Below, in pieces: positions 17,176 to 24,937 of a stretch of DNA of 64,000 nt; within the stretch, counting starts at the first letter, position 1, and each line of letters begins with the position of its first letter. The notes beneath the pieces are model-generated. The model searched no databases. It was not told the DNA's origin and was given only the letters and a program-made list of their open reading frames with translations. The position numbers and the translations under genes are program-made. This DNA is from an uncultured candidate division WWE3 bacterium (GTDB lineage: Bacteria > Patescibacteriota > WWE3 > UBA101185 > UBA10185): NCBI GenBank assembly GCA_938004185.1, contig CALKWN010000065.1, positions 372,001 to 436,000 on the forward strand, written 5' to 3'.

Positions 17176-18300
17176 AGTCTCGGAGGCAGTTTTTTTCCAA
17201 TCGTATTTTTTAACGTTTTCGTACCCTTTGTTGATTAAATTTATTCTGATATCGGTGTCGTTAATAATAACTTCGAGTTTACTTAAAAAATCTTCTTTAT
17301 TTTTCGGGTCAAAATACATAACCGTATCTCCGTATATTTCTCTGTGGCAGGGAATATCAGAAATCAATGAAGGTAGTCCGACCGCTTGTGCTTCAAGAGG
17401 AGTGAGACTAAACCCTTCTTTTAAAGTGGGGAAAACATAAGCTTCGGCGTTATTTCTTAAAATATTTATTTCTGAGTCGGTAATATATCTTTTCATTCCC
17501 GGCATAATAATATTCTCTTCAAGACCCCGCAATTTAATATCTTCAAAAATTCTTTCCGAAAATTTGTCTTTTTTGCCGATTAGCACAAGGGAGTAGTTTT
17601 TACCGTCTTTAATAAAATCGGCAAAACAATCAATTAAAAAAGGTACGTTTTTATGTTCGTACATACTGCTAATGTATAAAAGATAAGGCTGTTTGATTTT
17701 AAATTCTTCCAAAAAACCTGTTTTTGTTTCGGGGGCGGGAGAAGTGAAAACAGGGTCTACACCTTCATAGGCAAGGACAAATTTACTTTCTTTTTCCGCC
17801 GGAAAAGCCTTTAAAAAGTCGGCCTTAACATCGTTTGAAGGCACAATAACTTTGTAAGATCTTTTTACGGCCCACCAAACTACAAACCTATACATAATTT
17901 TTTTGAATTTGAAATAAAATTTGGGTAAGGTCGTTCCGCGCTCGGTGCTAAAAGAGTGCATTATTATATCTGGTATAGCTGTTACGAGTTTACCGGGGTA
18001 CAAAACAGGAATGTTAAAGTGGGGAACGTAAAAAATATCCGGTCTGTCTTTTAAAATTCTTAACAAAAAATTGATCTGCTCACTCCATGTATACCATTTG
18101 TAATCGGCCAACACTTTTGTGAAATTTTCCGACTTCGGGGTGTATTGTTCAAATCCCTTAGGTCTTAGATAGATGATGTATTCGTTCTCTTTATCTAAAA
18201 GCTCCAAATGTTCGATAATATTTTTAACATATCTGCCGGGACCGGCCTCGCCCAAAAATCTCGCGTCTACTACTATTCTTTTTTTATGGGTTTTTTGCAT
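17140..18300 (-). CDS. Glycosyltransferase family 4
   Basis: A 386-residue GT4 enzyme whose N-terminus reads RIVVDARFLGEAGPGRYVKNI, similar in design to the neighbour at 16036. The donor domain carries LYISSMYEHKNVPFLIDCF and KEGFSLTPLEAQAVGLPSLISD with the E-x7-E pair. It begins 3 nt after the end of the GT2 gene upstream, so the two form one unit. Its 3' end overlaps the opposing GT4 gene by 36 bp. The two overlapping genes are probably distant relatives. The sugar transferred cannot be predicted. Confidence 0.92.
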   Translation of the reverse strand: MQKTHKKRIVVDARFLGEAGPGRYVKNIIEHLELLDKENEYIIYLRPKGFEQYTPKSENFTKVLADYKWYTWSEQINFLLRILKDRPDIFYVPHFNIPVLYPGKLVTAIPDIIMHSFSTERGTTLPKFYFKFKKIMYRFVVWWAVKRSYKVIVPSNDVKADFLKAFPAEKESKFVLAYEGVDPVFTSPAPETKTGFLEEFKIKQPYLLYISSMYEHKNVPFLIDCFADFIKDGKNYSLVLIGKKDKFSERIFEDIKLRGLEENIIMPGMKRYITDSEINILRNNAEAYVFPTLKEGFSLTPLEAQAVGLPSLISDIPCHREIYGDTVMYFDPKNKEDFLSKLEVIINDTDIRINLINKGYENVKKYDWKKTASETLNVFSNLLNNA

Positions 18301-18303
18301 TAA

Positions 18304-19275
18304 CTACTTGATGCCTTTATTTCGGTTCACCCTTCTTTGTTTGTGAACACGGTAAAATTTTAGAGCTCTTACCGAGCCTATTATTATCCAACCCAAAAAT
18401 TTGGGATATTTTTTAAGGTAGTGTTTTTTGTAAAAGGCTTCCATCGCGTAAGTAGAAAGTCTCTGAAGTTCTACTCTGAATTCTCCCAAAGTTAATTCGG
18501 TGTCTCTGAATTTTATTATCGGAACCTTCATGGCTACATCCTGTGATTCTTTTCTTATTCCGATCGTTACACCTTTCCAGTGTTCGGCGCGGAACTGAGG
18601 AAGATACATAAGTTTGAATCCTGCTTCTTTTATTCTGTAACAATAATCGATGTCCTCTCCGTATAAGAAGAATGTTTCTTCATCCCACTTACCAACTTTG
18701 TCGGTGGCTTTTTTAGATACGAACAAAAAATGGGTTATACAGGTATCTATTTCGTGTTCGGTGTCTAAATCCTCATAAGTCATGAAGTATCTGGCAAAAA
18801 GCTTAGATTTTGGAAAGAGCTTATCCAATCCCATGAAATGAGTAAGCGAAGTAAATGGTGTCGGAAATCCGCGGTGTCCGTCCATATCCTGTCTGCCGTC
18901 GCGAAGCATTAGTTTTACTGCTGCAGCACCGGCATCTTGATGGGACGAATCTTCAAAATAGTTTACCAACCCCTCTATAGTTCCCTTATCGGGAAATCCA
19001 TCAGTGCCCAAATAGAGATAGTAATCTCCGGTAGCTACTTCCAAACATTTATTAAGTGCGAAAGCCAATCCGTAGTTCGGAAGTCTTACAAGTTTTACCC
19101 AAGGAAATTCTTTTTCTACCATTTCAGCTGAACCGTCTGAAGATGCGTTGTCAGCAACAATGACTTCGAGATTATCATAACTTCCATTAAGGTTTTCAAG
19201 GCACAATTTCATTACGTCTTTCGTATTTGTATTTACTATGATTACCGAAACTTTTTTCTTTTCCATAAATCCCAT
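18304..19275 (-). CDS. Glycosyltransferase family 2 (rhamnosyltransferase-like)
   Basis: A GT-A fold inverting transferase. The frame opens at a TTG (19293). The ATG at 19275 is the better start because AGGGGGTGAT lies immediately upstream at normal spacing; that gives about 323 residues. The N-terminus KVSVIIVNTNTKDVMKLCL and the ADNASSDGS signature fit the family. The usual DxD-like element is replaced by YLGTDGFPD. The catalytic-base region is FFLYGEDIDYCYRIKEAGF, followed by EHWKG. The C-terminus is basic and amphipathic and may bind the membrane. It pairs with the GT4 gene 3 nt downstream. Confidence 0.9.
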   Translation of the reverse strand: MGFMEKKKVSVIIVNTNTKDVMKLCLENLNGSYDNLEVIVADNASSDGSAEMVEKEFPWVKLVRLPNYGLAFALNKCLEVATGDYYLYLGTDGFPDKGTIEGLVNYFEDSSHQDAGAAAVKLMLRDGRQDMDGHRGFPTPFTSLTHFMGLDKLFPKSKLFARYFMTYEDLDTEHEIDTCITHFLFVSKKATDKVGKWDEETFFLYGEDIDYCYRIKEAGFKLMYLPQFRAEHWKGVTIGIRKESQDVAMKVPIIKFRDTELTLGEFRVELQRLSTYAMEAFYKKHYLKKYPKFLGWIIIGSVRALKFYRVHKQRRVNRNKGIK

Positions 19276-19371
19276 ATTATCACCCCCTGTCAAACATGTG
19301 CAAAACTTTATAAGGACGGTTGGTATTTTAATTTGACTAATAAACGCTCGCGTGTTAATCTCTCTTTTGGT

Positions 19372-19406
19372 CTTTGGTGATCAAGTCACAAAGATAATGC
19401 TAAAAT
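19372..19406 (+). promoter_or_regulatory. Extended -10 with an upstream dyad before the Nudix-like pair
   Basis: TGC-TAAAAT (19398-19406) forms an extended -10 ending 7 nt before the ATG at 19414, which predicts a leaderless message. Immediately upstream is an imperfect inverted repeat, CTTTGGTGA at 19372-19380 and TCACAAAG at 19386-19393 with a 5-nt centre. It would place a dimeric regulator in the -35 region. No -35 consensus is present, so activation by a bound protein is possible. Confidence 0.35.
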
Positions 19407-19413
19407 TAAACCA

Positions 19414-20250
19414 ATGTCTTTAAATGAACGAGATTTTATTAATAGCATTGTTCCTGTGGGAAAGACGCCTAAAGACGCTGGTGTTGAAGATATCGATGAA
19501 ATCAACAAGAAATTGAAGGGAATGATGCCTCCTTTTGCGAAAAGAGGCATCCATCCTAAAGAATACACGGTGCTTGGAGTCGAAGATATTGATGACTACG
19601 AAGGCATTGTTAAAGTCGCGTCGGTAATAATGATACCGCCAGGAGAGAAAAAACTAAGCAGAAAGAAAAGACATATTGTTGTAGGGGACGCCTTGCCGAG
19701 AGTGATAACCCCTATAATTTTAAAAAACGGCCCTGAAATATGTCTTCTTCTCGCCGCACAAGACAGGATGACTTTAGGCGGCAAAGTGAGTATTGAGGTG
19801 TATCGAGGCTCCGTCCCCGAAAAAACCGAAGCCCAAAATCTGGGAATAAGTTTAGTCAATAGAAAATTGCCTAACCTAAAGGATATCGCTGATCTACTTG
19901 AAGTAAGAGATTTAGGTTATTTTTGGAACAACACCGGAATAAGCGGTGTTTCGTCTCCGATGCAGGCACTGTTTTATGTAAATAAAAAAACGATGACTGC
20001 ACAGGAGCTGAAGTCCTCTCTAAAACTGGACCACAGTTTAGATGAGGATCCGAAAACAGGTCCTATACTTCCAGCGACCGAAACGGTCGTTAGAACATTA
20101 GAGGAGGTAAAGCAAAGACTTAGCGAAATAGAAAACCTTAGTCTGAGCGAAAGTGAATCGAAACCCGAAGCGTATTTGAATGATCTGTTCAGCATGACGG
20201 CACTTTTTATGCTGTTCAAATCTTTGGATACAAAAGGGTTGCCTTTTTAA
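19414..20250 (+). CDS. Unknown protein, possibly a degenerate Nudix-fold partner of the next gene
   Basis: A 278-residue soluble protein that I do not recognise with confidence. Its middle (about residues 107-225) can be laid beside the Nudix-like part of the next protein. It has a hydrophobic strand (EICLLLAAQD), a region in the place of the Nudix box (RGSVPEKTEAQNLGISLVNRK) that lacks the EExG core, and then an LGYFWNN strand followed by MQALFYVNKK. The C-terminus (225-270) is a charged helix with the stretch SLSESESKPEA. It would therefore be catalytically dead if homologous. No Shine-Dalgarno is present; the extended -10 upstream predicts a leaderless transcript. The 89-nt gap to the next gene holds only the latter's Shine-Dalgarno. 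Confidence 0.6.
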   Translation: MSLNERDFINSIVPVGKTPKDAGVEDIDEINKKLKGMMPPFAKRGIHPKEYTVLGVEDIDDYEGIVKVASVIMIPPGEKKLSRKKRHIVVGDALPRVITPIILKNGPEICLLLAAQDRMTLGGKVSIEVYRGSVPEKTEAQNLGISLVNRKLPNLKDIADLLEVRDLGYFWNNTGISGVSSPMQALFYVNKKTMTAQELKSSLKLDHSLDEDPKTGPILPATETVVRTLEEVKQRLSEIENLSLSESESKPEAYLNDLFSMTALFMLFKSLDTKGLPF

Positions 20251-20339
20251 AGGCGGTTCGTGGGGTGAATCCAGTTCGCCCAAAGTTAAAAGCTTAAACC
20301 AAATAGAAAAAACAATAAACAAAAGAAAAGGAGATTGAA

Positions 20340-21134
20340 ATGATACGGTTTTGTGATGTAACGAAAGCAAAGGGTATGGTGCACCCCGATAACTTATTCG
20401 ATTATCTGGGACTGGACGAAAATGAACGTCCTAAGACACCGAACACAAAAGTTGTTTGGTTTAATCCTGGGAGGGAGTATGTATCGAAAAAAGGTAACGA
20501 TCTTGTACCTTTTAAACCAAAATGGATGTTCAAACATACTTGTGTCGAAAATCCTGGTTACGGTGCTTACCAGCACTACTTGCAGGTCAGTATCGACGAT
20601 AACGGCAATATCGTTACCGCAGACTACGACTTTGTAAGAATTGCTGACGGGGCGCTCGACGAAAATGGTAACGGCACTTCAGGTGTAGTTGTATTTCCGG
20701 TATTTGAAGGGTTCGATCATCAAACCGGAGAAAATCGGCTGTATGTCGGTTTCTTCTTACAATACCGACCTGTAATCCGAAACCTGGACCGCAAAGAAAC
20801 TACACACGGCGTGTGGGTTGCTACGGTACCGGGAGGGTTCGGAAAGCTTGCGCAAAAATCTGCCGACACCGTAAAAAGTGAAGCTGCAGAAGAGTTTGGC
20901 GCAGAACTTGTGGAATTGGTTGAAACCGGATGGGCATCTGACAACCGAGCGAAAACCGAAACACCGGTGAAATACATGCTCGCCAAATTCAAACTTGGAT
21001 TAAATGTGGCCGATGATAGTCACGAAAAGATATTCGGCAAGTACGCCGTACCGATTGAAGATTTTCCAATCGGAGCTGACGGCATAATCAACAACGCATA
21101 TCTTTTTGCACTTAGCTATCTGGAACTGATTTAA
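20340..21134 (+). CDS. Nudix-like hydrolase
   Basis: A 264-residue protein with a probable Nudix domain in its second half. The stretch GGFGKLAQKSADTVKSEAAE (residues 165-184) continues with EFGAE and follows the Nudix pattern G-x5-E-x7-R-E-U-x-E-E-x-G-U. Residues Glu181, Glu184, Glu185 and Gly187 are in place, but Gln172 stands for the first Glu and Ser180 for Arg. Nudix enzymes cleave nucleoside diphosphates linked to another moiety, so a nucleotide-sugar or cofactor substrate is plausible here. The N-terminal 110 residues are unique, with GREY and YQHYLQVSIDDNG strands. A strong Shine-Dalgarno (AAAGGAGAT) fixes the start. A long hairpin follows the stop. The substitutions leave activity uncertain. 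Confidence 0.6.
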   Translation: MIRFCDVTKAKGMVHPDNLFDYLGLDENERPKTPNTKVVWFNPGREYVSKKGNDLVPFKPKWMFKHTCVENPGYGAYQHYLQVSIDDNGNIVTADYDFVRIADGALDENGNGTSGVVVFPVFEGFDHQTGENRLYVGFFLQYRPVIRNLDRKETTHGVWVATVPGGFGKLAQKSADTVKSEAAEEFGAELVELVETGWASDNRAKTETPVKYMLAKFKLGLNVADDSHEKIFGKYAVPIEDFPIGADGIINNAYLFALSYLELI

Positions 21135-21140
21135 ACCAAA

Positions 21141-21181
21141 TCCGGAACACTACTGATTAAAAATAATCTTAGTGTTCCGGA
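21141..21181. repeat. Perfect 12-bp inverted repeat (hairpin) after the Nudix-like gene
   Basis: TCCGGAACACTA at 21141-21152 and its exact complement at 21170-21181 flank a 17-nt AT-rich loop, starting 7 nt after the stop codon. No T-run follows on the plus strand, so it is not a classic terminator. It may be a processing or stability element, or a weak terminator. A second, smaller hairpin (CACT/AGTG core) occupies about 21193-21215, ahead of the rmlB Shine-Dalgarno TTGGAGG. Confidence 0.6.
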
Positions 21182-21245
21182 CTAACATGATTTCTCTCAC
21201 TCAGTGGGAAAAATCAAGTTGGTTAATTAATTTGGAGGTTATTGA

Positions 21246-22250
21246 ATGAAAAGAATATTAATAACAGGTGCCTGTGGATTCATAGGACACCACTTTGTGG
21301 AACATACATTTAAAAATACCGACTGGGAAATAGTCGCGCTGGACCGTTTAGACGGGGCGGCTACCTACGGCCGTTTTACGGACATGGACACCTGGGACAT
21401 ATATAAAAGCAGAATAAAGTTTGTCTGGCACGACCTAAAAGCTCCTATAAACGAGTTTATAAAAAGAGAAATCGGCCATATTGACTATATTGTGCATCTT
21501 GCCGCCAGCAGCCACGTAGACAGATCGATAACTTTTCCTATGGAATTTGTTATGGATAACGTCGTGGGTACATGCAATCTCTTAGAATACGCAAGAAACC
21601 TCGACTACAAATTAGAAAAAATTGTTTACTTCTCAACCGACGAAGTATTCGGACCCGCTCCCGAAGGTACAGATTATAAAGAATGGGACAGGTATAGATC
21701 AAGCAACCCATACTCTGCTTCAAAAGCAGGTGGTGAAGAATTAGCTATAGCTTATGAAAACACCTATAAATTACCTATCATTATTACCCACTGTATGAAT
21801 GTATTCGGTGAAAGACAGCACCCTGAAAAATTCTTACCGCTGGTTGTGAAAAAAATTCTTTACGACGAAGAAATACTTATTCACAGCGATGAAACAAAAA
21901 CAAAATCCGGAAGCAGGTTTTATATTCACGCACGAGACGTAGCCGACGCAGTAATTCACATATTAAAAAGCGAAACTCAAAACGGTGATAAATTTAACAT
22001 TCGCGGGTATAGAGAGGTTGAAAATCTTGAACTTGCCCAACTTGTATCAAAATACATAGGTAAACCCATGAGATACCAAATGATAAATTTCCACGGTTCA
22101 AGACCGGGACACGATTTAAGATACGCATTGGACGGTGAGAAACTTAAAGAAATGGGATGGCAACCGGCTCAACCTTTCGAAGTTAGACTCGAAAAAACCG
22201 TAAGATGGATGATAGCCCACCCCAAGTGGTTGCTGATTGACCACCAATAA
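21246..22250 (+). CDS. rmlB: dTDP-glucose 4,6-dehydratase-like enzyme
   Basis: An extended short-chain dehydrogenase of 334 residues that makes a 4-keto-6-deoxy sugar nucleotide, normally dTDP-4-keto-6-deoxyglucose. The NAD-binding loop is TGACGFIGHHF (residues 7-17). The active-site acid/base pair is in FSTDEVFG (Asp132, Glu133). The Tyr-x3-Lys pair is Tyr156 and Lys160 in NPYSASKAG. A strong Shine-Dalgarno (TTGGAGG) precedes the ATG. It opens a tight plus-strand unit with the RmlC-like and RmlD-like genes and a flippase, so its product feeds a deoxyhexose, most simply L-rhamnose. The nucleotide carried (dTDP, UDP or CDP) is not certain from sequence. Confidence 0.9.
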   Translation: MKRILITGACGFIGHHFVEHTFKNTDWEIVALDRLDGAATYGRFTDMDTWDIYKSRIKFVWHDLKAPINEFIKREIGHIDYIVHLAASSHVDRSITFPMEFVMDNVVGTCNLLEYARNLDYKLEKIVYFSTDEVFGPAPEGTDYKEWDRYRSSNPYSASKAGGEELAIAYENTYKLPIIITHCMNVFGERQHPEKFLPLVVKKILYDEEILIHSDETKTKSGSRFYIHARDVADAVIHILKSETQNGDKFNIRGYREVENLELAQLVSKYIGKPMRYQMINFHGSRPGHDLRYALDGEKLKEMGWQPAQPFEVRLEKTVRWMIAHPKWLLIDHQ

Positions 22251-22251
22251 T

Positions 22252-22809
22252 ATGAGGGACTCCAGAGCAATTAAAAAAACACCTATAAAAGGTGTGTATA
22301 TCATCAGACCCCACACCCACAAAGACAGTAGAGGATTATTTGTAGAGGCATTTACCATAAGTGTTCTTGAAAAAACTCTGGGTAAAAGGTTTAAAGCCAA
22401 AGCGTGGAACCACTCCAAATCCAAAGCCGGTGTGCTGAGAGGTCTTCATTTTGAGAACACCTCAAAACTCATATATCCCAACAACGGTAAAGTATTTGTG
22501 GCAGTTGCGGATACAAGGCCCGAATCAAAAACCTTCGGTAAGCACCTGACATTTATTTTCTCCGAAAAAGACCCTTTCAGTATATTTATAGAGCCTGGCA
22601 TAGCCGTAGGATTTTGCCCTGCCGATAAAAAAGATGTGGATTACCAATATCTAATGTCAAAAGAGTACTCTTCGCTAAAACCCAGAGGCCTTTTGTGGAA
22701 CGACCCCGATCTAAAAATTAATTGGCCGTTAAAAAAACCTATTCTTTCAGAAAGAGATAAAAACAATCCAACGTTAAGAAAATTGTTTCCGGAGAAATTC
22801 AAAAAATGA
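22252..22809 (+). CDS. rmlC: dTDP-4-dehydrorhamnose 3,5-epimerase family protein, divergent
   Basis: A cupin-fold epimerase acting between RmlB and RmlD. The frame reaches a TTG at 22237, but the ATG at 22252, just after the rmlB stop, is the likelier start and gives 185 residues. Family marks are SRGLFVEAF, NHSKSKAGVLRGLHF with the catalytic His, a following KL pair for the phosphate-binding Lys, TFGKH, and the end motif WNDPDLKINWP. Departures from the standard enzyme are clear. Six or so residues are missing after LRGLHF, VFDVAVD is changed to VFVAVAD, and the His of GFAHGF is replaced (PGIAVGF). It may work on an unusual sugar or perform a single epimerisation. Confidence 0.8.
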   Translation: MRDSRAIKKTPIKGVYIIRPHTHKDSRGLFVEAFTISVLEKTLGKRFKAKAWNHSKSKAGVLRGLHFENTSKLIYPNNGKVFVAVADTRPESKTFGKHLTFIFSEKDPFSIFIEPGIAVGFCPADKKDVDYQYLMSKEYSSLKPRGLLWNDPDLKINWPLKKPILSERDKNNPTLRKLFPEKFKK

Positions 22810-23690
22810 AAATACTTGTAATCGGCGCATCAGGATTAATAGGAAGTCATTACGTAAAAGCTACAAAATTCGGGTGTCTTACTCCCGATGAAAAAGAGCT
22901 TGATATAACAAACATCAAATCGGTAAATAAGTTTATTACTAAAAACAAACCCGACACCGTAGTAAATTTTGCAGCCTACACCGACACCAAAAATGCCGAA
23001 ACCGAAAGAAACAACAAAAAAGGTAAGGTGTGGAAAATAAACACAGAAGGCCCGCGTAATCTGGCTAAAATCTGCTCGAAAAATAACATACATCTGATAC
23101 ACATAAGTACCGATCTTATTTTTTCCGGTAAGGACACCGGCCTTAAATCCTACACCGAAACAAGCCGCTACGACACCAAGCTAAAAAATATTTCATGGTA
23201 CGGTATTACGAAGATGGAAGGCGAAAAATCCGTGAGAAAAAACGGTGGCAAATGGACTATCGTCAGAATTGCATACCCTTTTGCGGGACCGGCAGGACCT
23301 AAAACCGACCTATTACATAATATTCTTTCTTTATATGACTCAAAAAATCTTTATCCGATGTTTGACGACAACACTATTACCCCGACTTATATAAACGATT
23401 TAATAAAAGCTCTTGAAATAATAGTAAAAAACAAAAAGAGGGGAATATTTCATGTTGTGTCCTCGGGTGCAGTTTCTCACTACGAATTTGCTAAATACGC
23501 GCTTGAAAAATCGGGAAGAAAAACAGGTGTGCTAAAAAAAGCCAAACTAGAGGAATTTGCTAAAACTTCAAATATTCCCAGACCTCTTCATATAAGACTA
23601 GACAACAAAAAGACCATCCGATCTCTGAATATTTCTCTAGGCACCTGGAAACAAAACATAAACAAGGCTCTCAAAGAACTATCGTTTTAA
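22806..23690 (+). CDS. rmlD: dTDP-4-dehydrorhamnose reductase family protein
   Basis: A 294-residue NAD(P)H-dependent reductase that reduces the C4 ketone to give the finished deoxysugar nucleotide. It shows the Rossmann motif GASGLIGSH (residues 7-15), VNFAAYTDTKNAE for the family signature VNaAAYT.VDkAE, STDLIFSG at 101-108 for the usual STDYVFDG, and the catalytic pair Tyr132 and Lys136 in WYGITKMEGE. It overlaps the RmlC-like gene by 4 bp (ATGA), so the two are translationally coupled. With rmlB it forms a near-complete rhamnose-type pathway. The first enzyme, RmlA, is not in the window. Confidence 0.88.
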   Translation: MKILVIGASGLIGSHYVKATKFGCLTPDEKELDITNIKSVNKFITKNKPDTVVNFAAYTDTKNAETERNNKKGKVWKINTEGPRNLAKICSKNNIHLIHISTDLIFSGKDTGLKSYTETSRYDTKLKNISWYGITKMEGEKSVRKNGGKWTIVRIAYPFAGPAGPKTDLLHNILSLYDSKNLYPMFDDNTITPTYINDLIKALEIIVKNKKRGIFHVVSSGAVSHYEFAKYALEKSGRKTGVLKKAKLEEFAKTSNIPRPLHIRLDNKKTIRSLNISLGTWKQNINKALKELSF

Positions 23691-23719
23691 CTACGGCGCA
23701 AAACTGATAATATACATCT

Positions 23720-24937
23720 GTGGCAGTAAGATCACTTAAACAAATATCGCTTGTGGGGTCGGGTAATGTTTTTAACGCCGCCCTCGGTTTTGTTTTTCTT
23801 ACAGCTGTAGCAAGAACCCTCGATCTTGAAACATTCGGAAAGTATGCCCTGCTATCCATGCTCCTGCTTACTATTTCAAAAATTGTTGATTTCGGGGCAA
23901 ATTCGGTTTATGTGGCGCGTTCGATAACGGAGCAGAATAAAAAACTGTCCGATACATTGTTTTTACTAAAATTAATTCAGTTTGCGGTCGCCGTACCTAT
24001 TTCACTAATTTCCTTAAAAATTCTTAACATATATACGACATCTATCGCCGCCCTTTTTGTTTTAGGAATTGCCGCTTACACAATGAACTATCTTTTCTAT
24101 GCCTATTTTCAAAAGGCGGAAAAGTATACGGAGATGGTGCTTTTGAATACAATCCCGCAATTGATAAAAGGGGCTTTTGCGGCAGCTTTGTTTTTAAGTT
24201 TGGTACCTGCAACATTGGAACTTGCGTTCGGTGTATTTTCGTTAACTATTTTTGCCGGAGCTTTCTTATATTTAAGGCTTCCGGAAGAAAACAAAAAGCC
24301 GGTTTTCAACATTAACGGAGTATTAAAAATATTTAAAGAAGCTCTGCCTGCGGGAATTTCTCAGATAGTTTACGAGAGCTGGGGTACGATTAACAACACC
24401 ATAGCAAAATTTACAAGAGGTTTTGGAGATGTGGGAATTCTTTCTCTTGCAAACAAGGTTTCAAATATTTTTTCTCTTGTTTCCCTTTCAATATTTGCGG
24501 TTCTTCTTCCCCGAAACGCCGCCAAAAAACTTAGCGGCAAAAAATACGACTATAAAGAAACGGTTTTTATCAGCGCGATAATTATGGTTTTAGCCGGAGC
24601 TGCAATTGTTGCTTCTGAGTTATTTATTACTCTTTTGTTCGGAGAAAAGTTTTCGGATTCGGTCGGACTTCTTGATATTTTAATACTGGCAGCGGCCGTA
24701 TCATCGATTCACACTTTTCTTGAAAATTTCTTTTTTGTTGAGAGTAAAACAAACTACATAATAATAGGTACGGTTTCAAAACTTTCTGCGTACGGAATTG
24801 CTGCGCTGCTTCTTGTTCCTCAATACGCTCTGTATGGAATAGCCTGGTCAAATCTGGCCTCAGCGGTTGCAGGACTTATCACAACTCTTTATTTTATATC
24901 GGGATTTAAAAACTCTAATTCGCAGGTTATTGATTAG
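23720..24937 (+). CDS. wzx: Lipid-linked oligosaccharide flippase (Wzx-like)
   Basis: A 405-residue polytopic membrane protein of the polysaccharide-exporter branch of the MOP superfamily, which moves lipid-linked repeat units across the membrane. The start is a GTG at 23720, 29 nt after rmlD. The N-terminal LKQISLVGSGNVFNAALGFVF and the spacing of about 12 hydrophobic segments fit the family, as does the internal ALPAGISQIVYESWGTINN. It is the last gene of the rml unit and overlaps the end of the opposing 948-residue gene by 11 bp. A second flippase is at 61779-63056, so the locus may make two glycans. Confidence 0.88.
   Translation: MAVRSLKQISLVGSGNVFNAALGFVFLTAVARTLDLETFGKYALLSMLLLTISKIVDFGANSVYVARSITEQNKKLSDTLFLLKLIQFAVAVPISLISLKILNIYTTSIAALFVLGIAAYTMNYLFYAYFQKAEKYTEMVLLNTIPQLIKGAFAAALFLSLVPATLELAFGVFSLTIFAGAFLYLRLPEENKKPVFNINGVLKIFKEALPAGISQIVYESWGTINNTIAKFTRGFGDVGILSLANKVSNIFSLVSLSIFAVLLPRNAAKKLSGKKYDYKETVFISAIIMVLAGAAIVASELFITLLFGEKFSDSVGLLDILILAAAVSSIHTFLENFFFVESKTNYIIIGTVSKLSAYGIAALLLVPQYALYGIAWSNLASAVAGLITTLYFISGFKNSNSQVID

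Noticed and set aside
20251..20339. Stretch with GGTTCG and GAATCC that recalls a tRNA T-arm
   Set aside because: No cloverleaf can be folded around it, and the rest of the gap is an AT-rich leader with the next gene's ribosome site.
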